Shown here: one piece after another, positions 26,697-35,179 of the stretch
Layout: each line of letters starts with the position of its first letter
Position numbering within the stretch: the first letter of the stretch is position 1
Assembly (NCBI RefSeq): GCF_001648895.1
Contig: NZ_LXUF01000001.1
Location: 248,001 to 312,000, forward strand
Source of the DNA: Methylovorus sp. MM2
GTDB taxonomy: Bacteria; Pseudomonadota; Gammaproteobacteria; Burkholderiales; Methylophilaceae
Length of the DNA stretch: 64,000 bases
Direction: 5' to 3'
Notes under the pieces: generated by a model
The model's input: the letters and a program-made list of their open reading frames with translations, nothing else
Database searches by the model: none
What the model was told of the DNA's origin: nothing
Translations under genes and position numbers: made by a program

Positions 26697-27644
26697 TTAT
26701 TTATCAGTATTAAGAGCATGTTCTAATTTATCGATAAATTGACTCGCTGGGTCAAATTCAGTTTGTTTAGCGATTTCAACCATGCCGGTGGGGCTTGTAA
26801 CATTTACCTCTGTGAGATGCTCACCTATGACATCGAGCCCAACTAGAAAAAGTCCATGCGCTTTCATTTCTTTTCCAACAGCGGCTGCGATCTCAACATC
26901 CCGTTCTGTTAGTTTTTGCGCTACACCAGTACCTCCAGCAGCAAGATTCCCACGTGTTTCTCCGGCTTTGGGGATGCGCGCAAGTGCATAAGGGATAGGA
27001 TCACCATTAATCAAGATGATACGTTTATCTCCCTGTTTGATTTCTGGGAGATAGCGTTGTGCCATAATGGTTTGGTGTTCAAAATTGGTGATGGTTTCCA
27101 AAATTACACTAATATTGGGATCATCATGCCTTAATCTGAATATGCTACTGCCGCCCATTCCATCTAGTGGTTTGACGACAATATCCCCATATTCTTTTAG
27201 AAAGTCTCTGATAAGCTCGTTATTTCGTGTTACCAAAAATTCTGGCGCAAACTTTGGAAAATGCGTGATCCCTAACTTTTCATTCCAGCTACGAATAGAG
27301 TCTGGGCTATTAAAGACTTTTGCACCTTGTTTCACGGCCAGTGAAAGTAGATAAGTGCTATAGAGGTATTCGTTATCGAATGGAGGATCTTTGCGCATGA
27401 TGATGGCATCGAACTCACTAGGGCTACCTTCGCTTTTCTCAGCCAGCTTATACCAAGTATCTCCATCACTGAAAGTAAATGCTTGCGTAATCAAGCACAC
27501 TTTCTCGTTGCGTAGAATCACATCACCCTGCATGGCGATAAATAATGCATGGCCGCGTTTGCTCGCCTCGCGCATGATGGCAAGGCTCGTATCTTTATAA
27601 GTTTTTAGCTTATCTAAAGGGTCGAGGATGAATACGATGCGCAT
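26697..27644 (-). CDS. gshB: Glutathione synthase
   Basis: Joins gamma-glutamylcysteine and glycine using ATP. 315 residues: N-terminal MRIVFILDPLDKLKTYKDTS, then DAIIMRKDPPFDNEYLYSTY, and the ATP-grasp core VVKPLDGMGGSSIFRL, MAQRYLPEIKQGDKRI, LVGLDVIGEHLTEVNVTSPT. Standard length. Eight bases after gshA, forming the gshA-gshB operon. Confidence 0.97.
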   Translation of the reverse strand: MRIVFILDPLDKLKTYKDTSLAIMREASKRGHALFIAMQGDVILRNEKVCLITQAFTFSDGDTWYKLAEKSEGSPSEFDAIIMRKDPPFDNEYLYSTYLLSLAVKQGAKVFNSPDSIRSWNEKLGITHFPKFAPEFLVTRNNELIRDFLKEYGDIVVKPLDGMGGSSIFRLRHDDPNISVILETITNFEHQTIMAQRYLPEIKQGDKRIILINGDPIPYALARIPKAGETRGNLAAGGTGVAQKLTERDVEIAAAVGKEMKAHGLFLVGLDVIGEHLTEVNVTSPTGMVEIAKQTEFDPASQFIDKLEHALNTDK

Positions 27645-27652
27645 GATATTTT

Positions 27653-28930
27653 TTAAGCTAGCGGATCAGATTCTTGCAGTTCTATAGCCGCTGCAAGTAA
27701 AGCCAAACGGGCAACTACCCCATAAGCATAGAAGCGATTTGGCGGTGCATCGGGGGCACCACCGCAATCGGGTAATGAGCAAGAGTTCTCAAAGGCTAGA
27801 GGCTCAAAGTGCATGCCTGGCGCATTGAGGTTCTCGTCAATGCCACGGCTAGTGTGAACGCGATAGAAACCGCCAACGACATAATGATCCATCATATAGA
27901 TAACTGGTTCTGCAACAGCTTCATGAAGGTACTCAAATGTGTAGACGCCTTCTTGAATGATCACTTCAGAGACTTGCATGCCTTCTTTTACAACTGACAT
28001 TTTGTTACGTTGTTTGCGGTTTAGGTCTCTCACATCGTCAGGGCTCTTAACCGTCATGATGCCCATGCCGTAGGTGCCTGCGTCCGCTTTAACAATCACG
28101 AAGGGCTCTTGATCTACGCCATACTGATCATATTTTAATTTTATTTTGGCTAAAAGAGTTTCAACTTTAGAGGCCAGCTCTTCTTCCCCTATCCGGGCGT
28201 GAAAGTCTATCCCGCTAGAATGGTCAAAGTAAGGGTTAATCAGCCACTCATCAATATTAAGCAATTCTGCAAAAGCTTTTGCGACTTTGTTATAGGCTGC
28301 GAAATGCTGAGATTTTCGACGTGTTGCCCATCCTGCATGCAGTGGCGGGATGACAGTTTGTTCCAGATTTTTCAATATATCAGGAACACCGCCCGACAAA
28401 TCATTGTTTAATAAAATGGCACAACTATCAAATCCCTCTAATACCAGCCGATTTCCACGCCGTTGTACTGGTTCTAGCAATAGACTATGTCCATCATGAG
28501 TTTCAAGATAAGTAGGCTCAGTAATTTCGGGAGAAATGCTGCCAATCCTAACATCTAACCCGGCCTGCCGAAGTATATTTGCCAGGGCAGCAATATTGCG
28601 CAAATAGTAAGTATTGCGCGTATGGTTCTCGGGAATCAGTAGCAGTCGATGTGCCTCTGGGCATACTTTTTCGACTGCAATCATCGTTGCTTGAACGCAA
28701 AGCGGTAGAAAGTCAGGATTCAGGTTATTGAACCCGCCCGGAAAAAGATTGGTATCGACTGGGGCTAGTTTGAATCCTGCATTACGTAAGTCTACGGAGG
28801 CGTAAAAAGGCGAACTATATTCTAGCCATTGTGAGCGGAACCAATGCTCAATTTTTGGCATGGCGCCTAGAAGACTTTTTTCTAATGAAAGTAATGGGCC
28901 AGTTAATGCTGTAGTGAGATGAGGAACCAT
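27653..28930 (-). CDS. gshA: Glutamate-cysteine ligase, proteobacterial type
   Basis: First step of glutathione synthesis. 425 residues of the betaproteobacterial class, distinct from E. coli GshA: VDLRNAGFKLAPVDTNLFPGG, LLIPENHTRNTYYLRNIAAL, GWATRRKSQHFAAYNKVA and an ATP-grasp-like VIVKADAGTYGMGIMTV are visible. In the methylotroph setting glutathione may also serve formaldehyde handling (inference). No clear ribosome site precedes ATG 28930. Confidence 0.93.
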   Translation of the reverse strand: MVPHLTTALTGPLLSLEKSLLGAMPKIEHWFRSQWLEYSSPFYASVDLRNAGFKLAPVDTNLFPGGFNNLNPDFLPLCVQATMIAVEKVCPEAHRLLLIPENHTRNTYYLRNIAALANILRQAGLDVRIGSISPEITEPTYLETHDGHSLLLEPVQRRGNRLVLEGFDSCAILLNNDLSGGVPDILKNLEQTVIPPLHAGWATRRKSQHFAAYNKVAKAFAELLNIDEWLINPYFDHSSGIDFHARIGEEELASKVETLLAKIKLKYDQYGVDQEPFVIVKADAGTYGMGIMTVKSPDDVRDLNRKQRNKMSVVKEGMQVSEVIIQEGVYTFEYLHEAVAEPVIYMMDHYVVGGFYRVHTSRGIDENLNAPGMHFEPLAFENSCSLPDCGGAPDAPPNRFYAYGVVARLALLAAAIELQESDPLA

Positions 28931-28986
28931 ATTGAGATAGCAAAATTGAATCTCTAGATTCTAGCTTAGTTGCAGGGGCTGTGGCG

Positions 28987-29081
28987 AAAAAAACGGGCGC
29001 ATATGCGCCCGAAGAGGAGGAGATAAAGCATGGAAACCGAGCAGTAATGTTCTGATAGTCTTTCGACATGGAGAAGCAATT
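28987..29081 (-). ncRNA. Predicted small RNA with anti-Shine-Dalgarno stretch
   Basis: About 95 nt, read on the minus strand. It starts near 29081 after a promoter at 29115-29088, contains a GTC-GAAA-GAC mini-hairpin, then TCTCCTCCTCTT (29024-29013, complementary to a ribosome-binding site), and ends in a perfect 9+9 hairpin (29011-28994) followed by seven T. This is the layout of an Hfq-type regulatory RNA. No known family is assigned. Confidence 0.45.
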
Positions 29082-29087
29082 ATGCTT

Positions 29088-29115
29088 AATCTATAACTAG
29101 CAATAGTTATGCCAA
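29088..29115 (-). promoter_or_regulatory. Promoter of the predicted small RNA
   Basis: Minus strand: -35 TTGGCA (29115-29110), 16-base spacer, -10 TAGATT (29093-29088). Reasonable but not perfect hexamers. Confidence 0.4.
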
Positions 29116-29247
29116 TCTTATTGGCGTGCTTGGAATGGCTTAGATAGCTGAATTCTGATAATAACTATCATGATGAGATATGTGGATTGCACGATAATGG
29201 TGCGAATTGAACTAAGTATTAATTAATGTTTCTGCATAAACAGTAAA

Positions 29248-29281
29248 AATAAAAACGGGCACATATGTGCCCGTTTTTATT
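29248..29281. terminator. Terminator after amtB
   Basis: Perfect 17+17 palindrome: AATAAAAACGGGCACAT followed by its complement. Located 26 bases after the amtB stop, with a T-rich end in the amtB direction. Confidence 0.9.
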
Positions 29282-29306
29282 AATAAACTACTTAAGTACG
29301 AGTAGA

Positions 29307-30704
29307 TTAATAGTGGTAAGCGCGTTCACCGTGCTCTGTCGTGTCTAAGCCTTCACGCTCAGACTCTTCACTTGCACGCAGGCCGATAACCAAGTCAACA
29401 ATCTTCAAGATGATATAAGTGATTACACCACCCCAAACAATTGTTACGCCAACAGCAGCAGCTTGTGCATACATCTGGCTACCCATGGTAACGCCTTCAG
29501 CATAGCCAACGCCGCCAAAATCAGCCGACATCAGAACGCCTGTGCCCAGTGCGCCGATTAAACCAGCAACGCCGTGGATACCGAATACATCTAGAGAATC
29601 ATCGTAGCCTAACCAGCTCTTCAGGCTTGTAACAGCCCAGAATGCGATTACGCTTGCAACGAAACCAAGAACGATAGAACCAACAGGGCCAAGGAAACCA
29701 CATGCTGGAGTAATCGCAACTAGGCCAGCTACAGCACCAGAAACCGCACCTAGAAGTGATGGTTTGCCGCGAACGATCCATTCAGCAAAGATCCAACCCA
29801 ATACAGCAGCAGCTGTAGCAGCTTGTGTGTTGATCATAGCAAGAGCAGCAGTGCCGTCAGCAGCTAATTCACTACCAACGTTAAAGCCGAACCAACCTAC
29901 CCACAGTAAAGATGCACCAATCATTGTCATGGTGATGCTGTGTGGAGGCATTGGCTCTTTACCGTAACCGATACGTTTGCCGATCACTAAAGCACCAACT
30001 AATGCTGCAATACCAGCGTTCATGTGAACAACAGTACCACCAGCAAAGTCCTTAGCGCCAAGCTCGCTCAAGAAACCACCGCCCCATACCATGTGTGCGA
30101 TTGGGATATAAACGAATGTTACCCAAAGTGCCAAGAACACGAGTACAGCCGAGAACTTAGTACGCTCAGCAAAACCACCAACAATCAGCGCTGGTGTAAT
30201 AGCTGCGAAAGTTAACTGGAATGTGATGAATACATACTCTGGGATAGTGCCTTGTAGAGAGTCAGGTGTAACGCCAGCTAGTAGCGCTTTACTTAAGCCA
30301 CCCACGTATTGATTTAAGCCACCGCCATCAGTGAATGCAAGGCTATAACCATACAGCACCCAGATAATAGACATCAATGCAGTCGTGACAAATACTTGTG
30401 TCAATACAGATACCATATTCTTTGTGCGAACAAGGCCACCGTAGAACAATGCCAAGCCGGGAACAATCATCGCTAATACCAATACGGTAGCAACGATCAT
30501 CCATGCAGTATCACCTGAGTCCAACTTTGCTTCTTCTTCAGCGGCTGGCGCTTCTTCAGTTGCAGCAGGTGCTGCGGCTTCAACTGCTGGTGCAGCTTCA
30601 GTCGCCACCGGGGCTTCAGCTGCTGGTACTTCATCTTCGGCAAAGCTAAGGCCGCCAAAGCCTAGTGCACTTACCAAAGCAATCATAGATAGAATTCTTT
30701 TCAT
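29307..30704 (-). CDS. amtB: Ammonium transporter
   Basis: 465 residues. A cleavable signal peptide (MKRILSMIALVSALGFGGLSFA) and an Ala/Glu/Pro-rich linker of about 40 residues precede the 11-helix Amt core. LALFYGGLVRTKNMVSVL, the twin pore histidines (IAHMVWGGG and FGIHGVAGLIG) and MPPHSITMTMIGASLLWVGW are present. The C-terminal regulatory tail ends in HGERAYHY and would be gated by GlnK. It follows glnK by 12 bases. Confidence 0.96.
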   Translation of the reverse strand: MKRILSMIALVSALGFGGLSFAEDEVPAAEAPVATEAAPAVEAAAPAATEEAPAAEEEAKLDSGDTAWMIVATVLVLAMIVPGLALFYGGLVRTKNMVSVLTQVFVTTALMSIIWVLYGYSLAFTDGGGLNQYVGGLSKALLAGVTPDSLQGTIPEYVFITFQLTFAAITPALIVGGFAERTKFSAVLVFLALWVTFVYIPIAHMVWGGGFLSELGAKDFAGGTVVHMNAGIAALVGALVIGKRIGYGKEPMPPHSITMTMIGASLLWVGWFGFNVGSELAADGTAALAMINTQAATAAAVLGWIFAEWIVRGKPSLLGAVSGAVAGLVAITPACGFLGPVGSIVLGFVASVIAFWAVTSLKSWLGYDDSLDVFGIHGVAGLIGALGTGVLMSADFGGVGYAEGVTMGSQMYAQAAAVGVTIVWGGVITYIILKIVDLVIGLRASEESEREGLDTTEHGERAYHY

Positions 30705-30716
30705 TTCATACTCCTG

Positions 30717-31076
<360 letters not shown>

Positions 31077-31087
31077 TTATAAAAGTA

Positions 31088-31114
31088 ATGAGGCGGGTTG
31101 CTCATCCGCCTCAT
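31088..31114 (-). terminator. Hairpin between the porin gene and glnK
   Basis: 9-bp stem ATGAGGCGG / CCGCCTCAT with a 9-base loop; on the minus strand it is followed by TACTTTTATAAC. The T-rich tail is weak, so it may terminate only part of the transcripts, or stabilise the porin mRNA end. Confidence 0.55.
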
Positions 31115-31155
31115 CCCAGTACTACTTTATGACAAGCTAACCAATGATGTATTGA

Positions 31156-31977
31156 TTAGAATGTTTTTTGAACGTAGAAAGTGACTGCATCACGACCCAA
31201 GTTACGGTTGTTGGTGCCTGGGTTTTTCCAGCCATCAGCACCTGCATCTGTACCTGTGTAGTAACCACCAACGTTTACGCCATTATCCCAAGCCTTGTTA
31301 ACGCCAAACTTCCAGTCAGTGTAGGAATATAGCTTATCGTTATCGGCAGAAGCTCCACCTGATACCGTAGTTTTCCCATCAAAGTATTGATAACCAACGT
31401 GCGCCAGCAATGAATAGCCGCTATCACCAATGGCATAAACATAGCTTAGGTCAGCATAGTTAGAACCGCGACCATTTTCAATACCAAAGGCATCTGTAGA
31501 AACAACGTAAGAATCTTTGAATGTAAGGCCATTCCAACCCAATGCACCATATACTTCTGTGGTGTTTGGATCAGCAAAACCATTTTGATTCAACCCTTTA
31601 GCTGTATCGCCTGGGTAAATGTATTGCAAAGCACCCACATCATAAGTAATGCCAGTGTCGCCGATTTCAGCTTTGTAACCGCCATAGATGTCCCACTCTA
31701 GGCTAGAATCTTTCTTGTAGCCGCCATCTTTAACCCAGCTTACATTAGAACCCCAAGAGCCAGCGTAGAAACCACTTTCGTGAGAAAGATCGATACCACC
31801 TTGAAGAGCTGGCTCTCTACCTGTTTGTGTAAGGCCACGGAAGATGTATTGGCTATATAGGCCAACGTTGTAAGAAACAGTGTAAGGAGACGCTGGAGCA
31901 GCAGCCTCTTCAGCCATTACGGCAGCTGGTACAGAGAATGCACCTAAAACAGCTGCAAGTAGAAGCGATTTACGCAT
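31156..31977 (-). CDS. TorF-family putative outer-membrane porin
   Basis: 273 residues: signal peptide ending in PAAVMAEEA, then a beta-barrel with the family pattern VSYNVGLYSQYIFRGLTQTGR, ALQGGIDLSHESGFYAGSWGS and SSLEWDIYGGYKAE, ending in aromatic TFYVQKTF. TorF-like proteins of this type often sit before glnK-amtB and are probably nitrogen-linked porins. ATG 31977 has AAAGGAAAT upstream. Preceded by a sigma-54 promoter. Confidence 0.85.
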   Translation of the reverse strand: MRKSLLLAAVLGAFSVPAAVMAEEAAAPASPYTVSYNVGLYSQYIFRGLTQTGREPALQGGIDLSHESGFYAGSWGSNVSWVKDGGYKKDSSLEWDIYGGYKAEIGDTGITYDVGALQYIYPGDTAKGLNQNGFADPNTTEVYGALGWNGLTFKDSYVVSTDAFGIENGRGSNYADLSYVYAIGDSGYSLLAHVGYQYFDGKTTVSGGASADNDKLYSYTDWKFGVNKAWDNGVNVGGYYTGTDAGADGWKNPGTNNRNLGRDAVTFYVQKTF

Positions 31978-32028
31978 TGAATTTCCTTTCAAGTAAATAA
32001 AAACAACAAAATTGAGCAACGAACAACA

Positions 32029-32044
32029 AGCAACACTTATGCCA
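32029..32044 (-). promoter_or_regulatory. Sigma-54 (RpoN) promoter of the porin-glnK-amtB operon
   Basis: Minus strand reads TGGCATAAGTGTTGCT, against the consensus TGGCAC-N5-TTGCT. The invariant GG and GC are separated by ten bases as required. The site ends 51 bases before the porin ATG. Confidence 0.75.
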
Positions 32045-32137
32045 AAAAAACAAGGCTATGAAAAACATGCAGTTACAATGCTAAAATAAACTCCAACATG
32101 AGGCAATGTGAATATGGCCTTATTTGTAGCATGTGCA

Positions 32138-32154
32138 TGCACTGACGGAGTGCG
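32138..32154. promoter_or_regulatory. NtrC-like enhancer site
   Basis: TGCACTGACGGAGTGCG fits TGCAC-N7-GTGCA with one mismatch. An overlapping GTGCATGCAC palindrome (32133-32142) may be a second half-site. It lies about 100 bases upstream of the sigma-54 box, the usual NtrC position. Confidence 0.55.
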
Positions 32155-32219
32155 TGTTTATTATGCAAAATGCACCAAAAGTGATGAGTTATTAGCTGGT
32201 TTACGATCGGGAGAATACA

Positions 32220-32486
32220 GTGGCCGCAAGATTTATTGAAGAATTATCATTAAAAATCATGGATATATATAACTCATCTCCTGCTGAGGATTTGAAAGTT
32301 AATTCGCAGGCACTATTGCAGGGCGTTTTTTCCAAACTGGAGCTGGTATCGCGGGAAGAATTTGACGTGCAAGCCCATTTGTTGCGGGATTCAAGGCAAA
32401 AACTAGCAGCTTTAGATGTTAGGCTTGAGGTGTTGGAACAAAACATCACAAAGCTTGAATCTTTGTTGTATAAACGCAACAAATAG
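32220..32486 (+). CDS. ubiK: Ubiquinone biosynthesis accessory factor UbiK
   Basis: 88 residues from a GTG start behind GGGAGA. A membrane fusogenic BMFP/YqiC protein: FIEELSLKIMDIYNSSPAEDL, then LLQGVFSKLELVSREEFDVQ and a C-terminal coiled coil (LAALDVRLEVLEQNITKLE). UbiK with UbiJ supports aerobic ubiquinone assembly. Divergent from the nitrogen operon. Confidence 0.88.
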   Translation: MAARFIEELSLKIMDIYNSSPAEDLKVNSQALLQGVFSKLELVSREEFDVQAHLLRDSRQKLAALDVRLEVLEQNITKLESLLYKRNK

Positions 32487-32493
32487 GCCATCA

Positions 32494-34005
32494 ATGAGTC
32501 TTGCTATTGTTAAAAGCCGCGCTTTGGCTGGAATGGATGCACCTGAAGTGATCGTTGAAGTGCATCTCGCAAATGGATTGCCAAGTTTTACTATCGTTGG
32601 TTTGCCTGAGACTGAGGTAAAAGAAAGTAAGGATAGAGTGCGTGCTGCCTTGCAGACAAGTCAGTTTGATTTTCCGGCTCGGCGTATTACGGTAAATTTG
32701 GCACCTGCTGATTTACCTAAGGAAAGTGGCCGATATGATCTACCCATCGCGTTAGGAATCCTTGCAGCTTCCGGGCAGATACCATCTGAGGGATTAGATA
32801 ACTACGAAGTGGCTGGCGAATTAGCGTTAACTGGAGAACTTCGCCCTATTCGCGGTGCACTGGCAATGGCTGTGAGCATGAAATATGGTGCGCAAGCAGG
32901 ACGACGTTCTGCGCGGGCATTTATTTTGCCGACAGACAATGCAGCAGAGGCTGCTTTAGTGAAAGATACAGCAATATTGCCTGCACGCTCTCTGTTAGAA
33001 GTCTGTGCGCATTTGGCAGGACATACTTTAATTGCTGAATATTCTGCAGAAGTCGATCCTCATCCTATCGAGTATCCTGACTTTAGTGAGGTGAAGGGGC
33101 AATCATTGCCTAAGCGAGCTTTAGAGATCGCTGCTGCTGGTGGACATAGTTTGCTGATGTCTGGCCCTCCTGGGACGGGGAAGTCGATGTTGGCGAGCCG
33201 GTTTCCGGGGATATTGCCTGCGATGACTGAACAAGAAGCGCTTGAGTCTGGCGCTATTCAATCTTTAAGTGCGGCATATAAAATTGACCATTGGGGGAGG
33301 CGACCATTTAGGGCCCCTCACCATACGGCGTCAGGCGTTGCACTGGTCGGTGGTGGCAGTATCCCACGGCCGGGTGAAATATCACTGGCACATCATGGGG
33401 TGTTATTTCTTGATGAACTGCCTGAATTCGATCGAAAAGTGCTTGAAGTATTACGCGAGCCCTTAGAGTCTGGACATATTACGATTTCGCGGGCCGCACG
33501 TCAGGCTGATTTCCCCGCTTCATTTCAATTGTTGGCGGCGATGAATCCTTGCCCATGTGGGTATTCTGGGCACCATAATAATAAGTGCCGGTGTACGCCA
33601 GACCAAATTGCTCGATATCGTTCAAAAATCTCTGGTCCTTTGCTAGATCGAATCGATTTGCATATTGAAGTGCCTGCGCTAAAAGATAACGAATTAACTG
33701 GTGTGGCTACAGGAGAGGCCAGTGCCCTTATCCGTCAACGGGTTGAGCATGCGCGAGGTATCCAGATCAAGCGTCAGGGTAAAGCTAACTTTTTGTTGGG
33801 TAGTAAAGAAGTTGACCAACATTGTATCGTCGATGAGGCTGGTTTAACTCTGCTGAAGCAGGCCATTAGTAAACTCAATCTATCGGCAAGGGCATATCAT
33901 CGAATCTTGAAAGTGGCGCGTACAATCGCGGACTTGGCTAGCGAAGATGTTATTCAGTCTAAGCATATTGCTGAAGCGGTGCAATATCGCCGCCATGGAG
34001 CTTAG
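32494..34005 (+). CDS. comM: ComM/YifB family ATPase
   Basis: 503 residues. N-terminal lon-like fold (LPSFTIVGLPETEVKESKDR), then AAA+ Mg-chelatase core with Walker A GPPGTGKSM and Walker B VLFLDELPEF, a Cys zinc cluster (CPCGYSGHHNNKCRC), and a C-terminal domain (LSARAYHRILKVARTIADL). ComM is a branch-migration helicase acting in natural transformation. ATG 32494 lies eight bases after ubiK. Fits the pilus genes as a competence partner (inference). Confidence 0.93.
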   Translation: MSLAIVKSRALAGMDAPEVIVEVHLANGLPSFTIVGLPETEVKESKDRVRAALQTSQFDFPARRITVNLAPADLPKESGRYDLPIALGILAASGQIPSEGLDNYEVAGELALTGELRPIRGALAMAVSMKYGAQAGRRSARAFILPTDNAAEAALVKDTAILPARSLLEVCAHLAGHTLIAEYSAEVDPHPIEYPDFSEVKGQSLPKRALEIAAAGGHSLLMSGPPGTGKSMLASRFPGILPAMTEQEALESGAIQSLSAAYKIDHWGRRPFRAPHHTASGVALVGGGSIPRPGEISLAHHGVLFLDELPEFDRKVLEVLREPLESGHITISRAARQADFPASFQLLAAMNPCPCGYSGHHNNKCRCTPDQIARYRSKISGPLLDRIDLHIEVPALKDNELTGVATGEASALIRQRVEHARGIQIKRQGKANFLLGSKEVDQHCIVDEAGLTLLKQAISKLNLSARAYHRILKVARTIADLASEDVIQSKHIAEAVQYRRHGA

Positions 34006-35050
34006 TTTGACTACGCATGCGCTGGATAGCTGGAAAGAAGAAAAGCGTTCAGCTTATCTGTACCGACAAATATCTATGACTGAATCTGATGCGTCGCGTA
34101 AGAAATTGTTTATGCGCTTATCAGAAGAGGCTGAGAATCAAGCTAATTTGTGGATGAGCGTGATTGAAAAATCCGATAGCCATATACCTTATATATATGT
34201 ACCTGATTCGCGGACTAAATTCGTTGCGTGGTTGGTCCGTAAATTAGGGCCAAAGAGAATCAGGCCAGTATTGGCCGCGATCAAGATTCGCGGACTGTCA
34301 GTATATTCAAGTCTATATAATACAGGACATCCTGCGCCGCAAAATTCGGGCGAGATTGAAGATCGTCACCGTGGTGCAAGTAGTGGTGGTGGTTTTCGCG
34401 CGGCGGTATTTGGCGTGAATGATGGCTTGGTCTCTATCGCTTGCTTGGTGATGGGCGTTGCTGGCGCTGCGAGCACGAACACAACGATTTTATTGACCGG
34501 GGTTGCAGGGTTATTGGCTGGCGCATTTTCAATGGCGGCTGGTGAATATATCTCCATGCGTTCGCAACGTGAGATGTTTGAATACCAGATAGGGTTGGAG
34601 CGTGCGGAATTGGCCCAATATCCTGAAGAAGAAGCCGGTGAGTTGGCCTTGATCTATATGGCACGCGGTATGACAGAGGATGAGGCCAAACCTTTGGCCG
34701 CCCGTATTGTTGCGAACCCAAAATTAGCTTTGGATACGCTTGCCCGCGAAGAATTGGGGTTGAATCCTGATGAGCTTGGTTCGCCTTGGTTTGCAGCCAT
34801 CTCCTCTTTCTTCGCATTTTTATGCGGCGGTTTGGTGCCTTTATTGCCTTATTTGTTTGGTAATCAGCAATATATGCTTCAAGTCTCTATTGCATTGACG
34901 GCAATGGCTTTATTTTTGATTGGCGCTATTCTTTCTTTGTTTACGGGGCGCAATGCATTTAAGGGCGGGGTGAGAATGCTGTTGATTGGCACTTCTGCCG
35001 GATTGTTGACCTATGGGATAGGTCATTTTCTAGGTGCAAGCTTGATATAA
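33995..35050 (+). CDS. VIT1/CCC1-type transporter with ferritin-like N-terminal domain
   Basis: 351 residues. The first 130 form a four-helix ferritin-like domain (SWKEEKRSAYLYRQIS, RLSEEAENQANLWMSVI). The rest is a VIT1/CCC1 transporter: FGVNDGLVSIACLVMGVAGA, AGAFSMAAGEYISMRSQREM, then three more helices. Such fusions are proposed to store or export iron or manganese. ATG 33995 overlaps the comM stop by 11 bases. Confidence 0.85.
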   Translation: MELSLTTHALDSWKEEKRSAYLYRQISMTESDASRKKLFMRLSEEAENQANLWMSVIEKSDSHIPYIYVPDSRTKFVAWLVRKLGPKRIRPVLAAIKIRGLSVYSSLYNTGHPAPQNSGEIEDRHRGASSGGGFRAAVFGVNDGLVSIACLVMGVAGAASTNTTILLTGVAGLLAGAFSMAAGEYISMRSQREMFEYQIGLERAELAQYPEEEAGELALIYMARGMTEDEAKPLAARIVANPKLALDTLAREELGLNPDELGSPWFAAISSFFAFLCGGLVPLLPYLFGNQQYMLQVSIALTAMALFLIGAILSLFTGRNAFKGGVRMLLIGTSAGLLTYGIGHFLGASLI

Positions 35051-35127
35051 GTTGCCTTGCTCTCCATCTAAGTTAATGCATGCCAAGCTAACGTATAAGA
35101 GTGCCTCTACTTCGTCTATGCTTGGAC

Positions 35128-35133
35128 TATAAT
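35128..35133 (+). promoter_or_regulatory. -10 box upstream of metH
   Basis: A perfect TATAAT lies 47 bases before the metH start; the -35 region is weak. No SAH or cobalamin riboswitch was recognised in the 129-base gap. Confidence 0.35.
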
Positions 35134-35179
35134 AGCGCCCGATAAATCGTATTAGCTGTTCTGCTTTTGAAAGTTTTTA

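Larger units (their letters stand above)
28931..29306. other. Intergenic region between gshA and amtB
   Basis: About 376 bases without a protein gene. It holds the amtB terminator (29248-29281), a predicted minus-strand small RNA (28987-29081) with its own promoter and terminator, and the gshA leader. The two hairpins share the core CGGGC-x-CATATG-x-GCCCG. Confidence 0.6.

Noticed and set aside
29018-29045. Plus-strand GGAGG followed by ATG and a 5-codon frame
   Set aside because: The frame stops after METEQ. The GGAGG is better explained as the complement of the CUCCUCC stretch in the predicted minus-strand RNA, though a leader peptide cannot be fully excluded.
35051-35179. Possible riboswitch before metH
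   Set aside because: I looked for the conserved cores of SAH and cobalamin riboswitches and did not see them; the gap is short and only a -10 box stands out.
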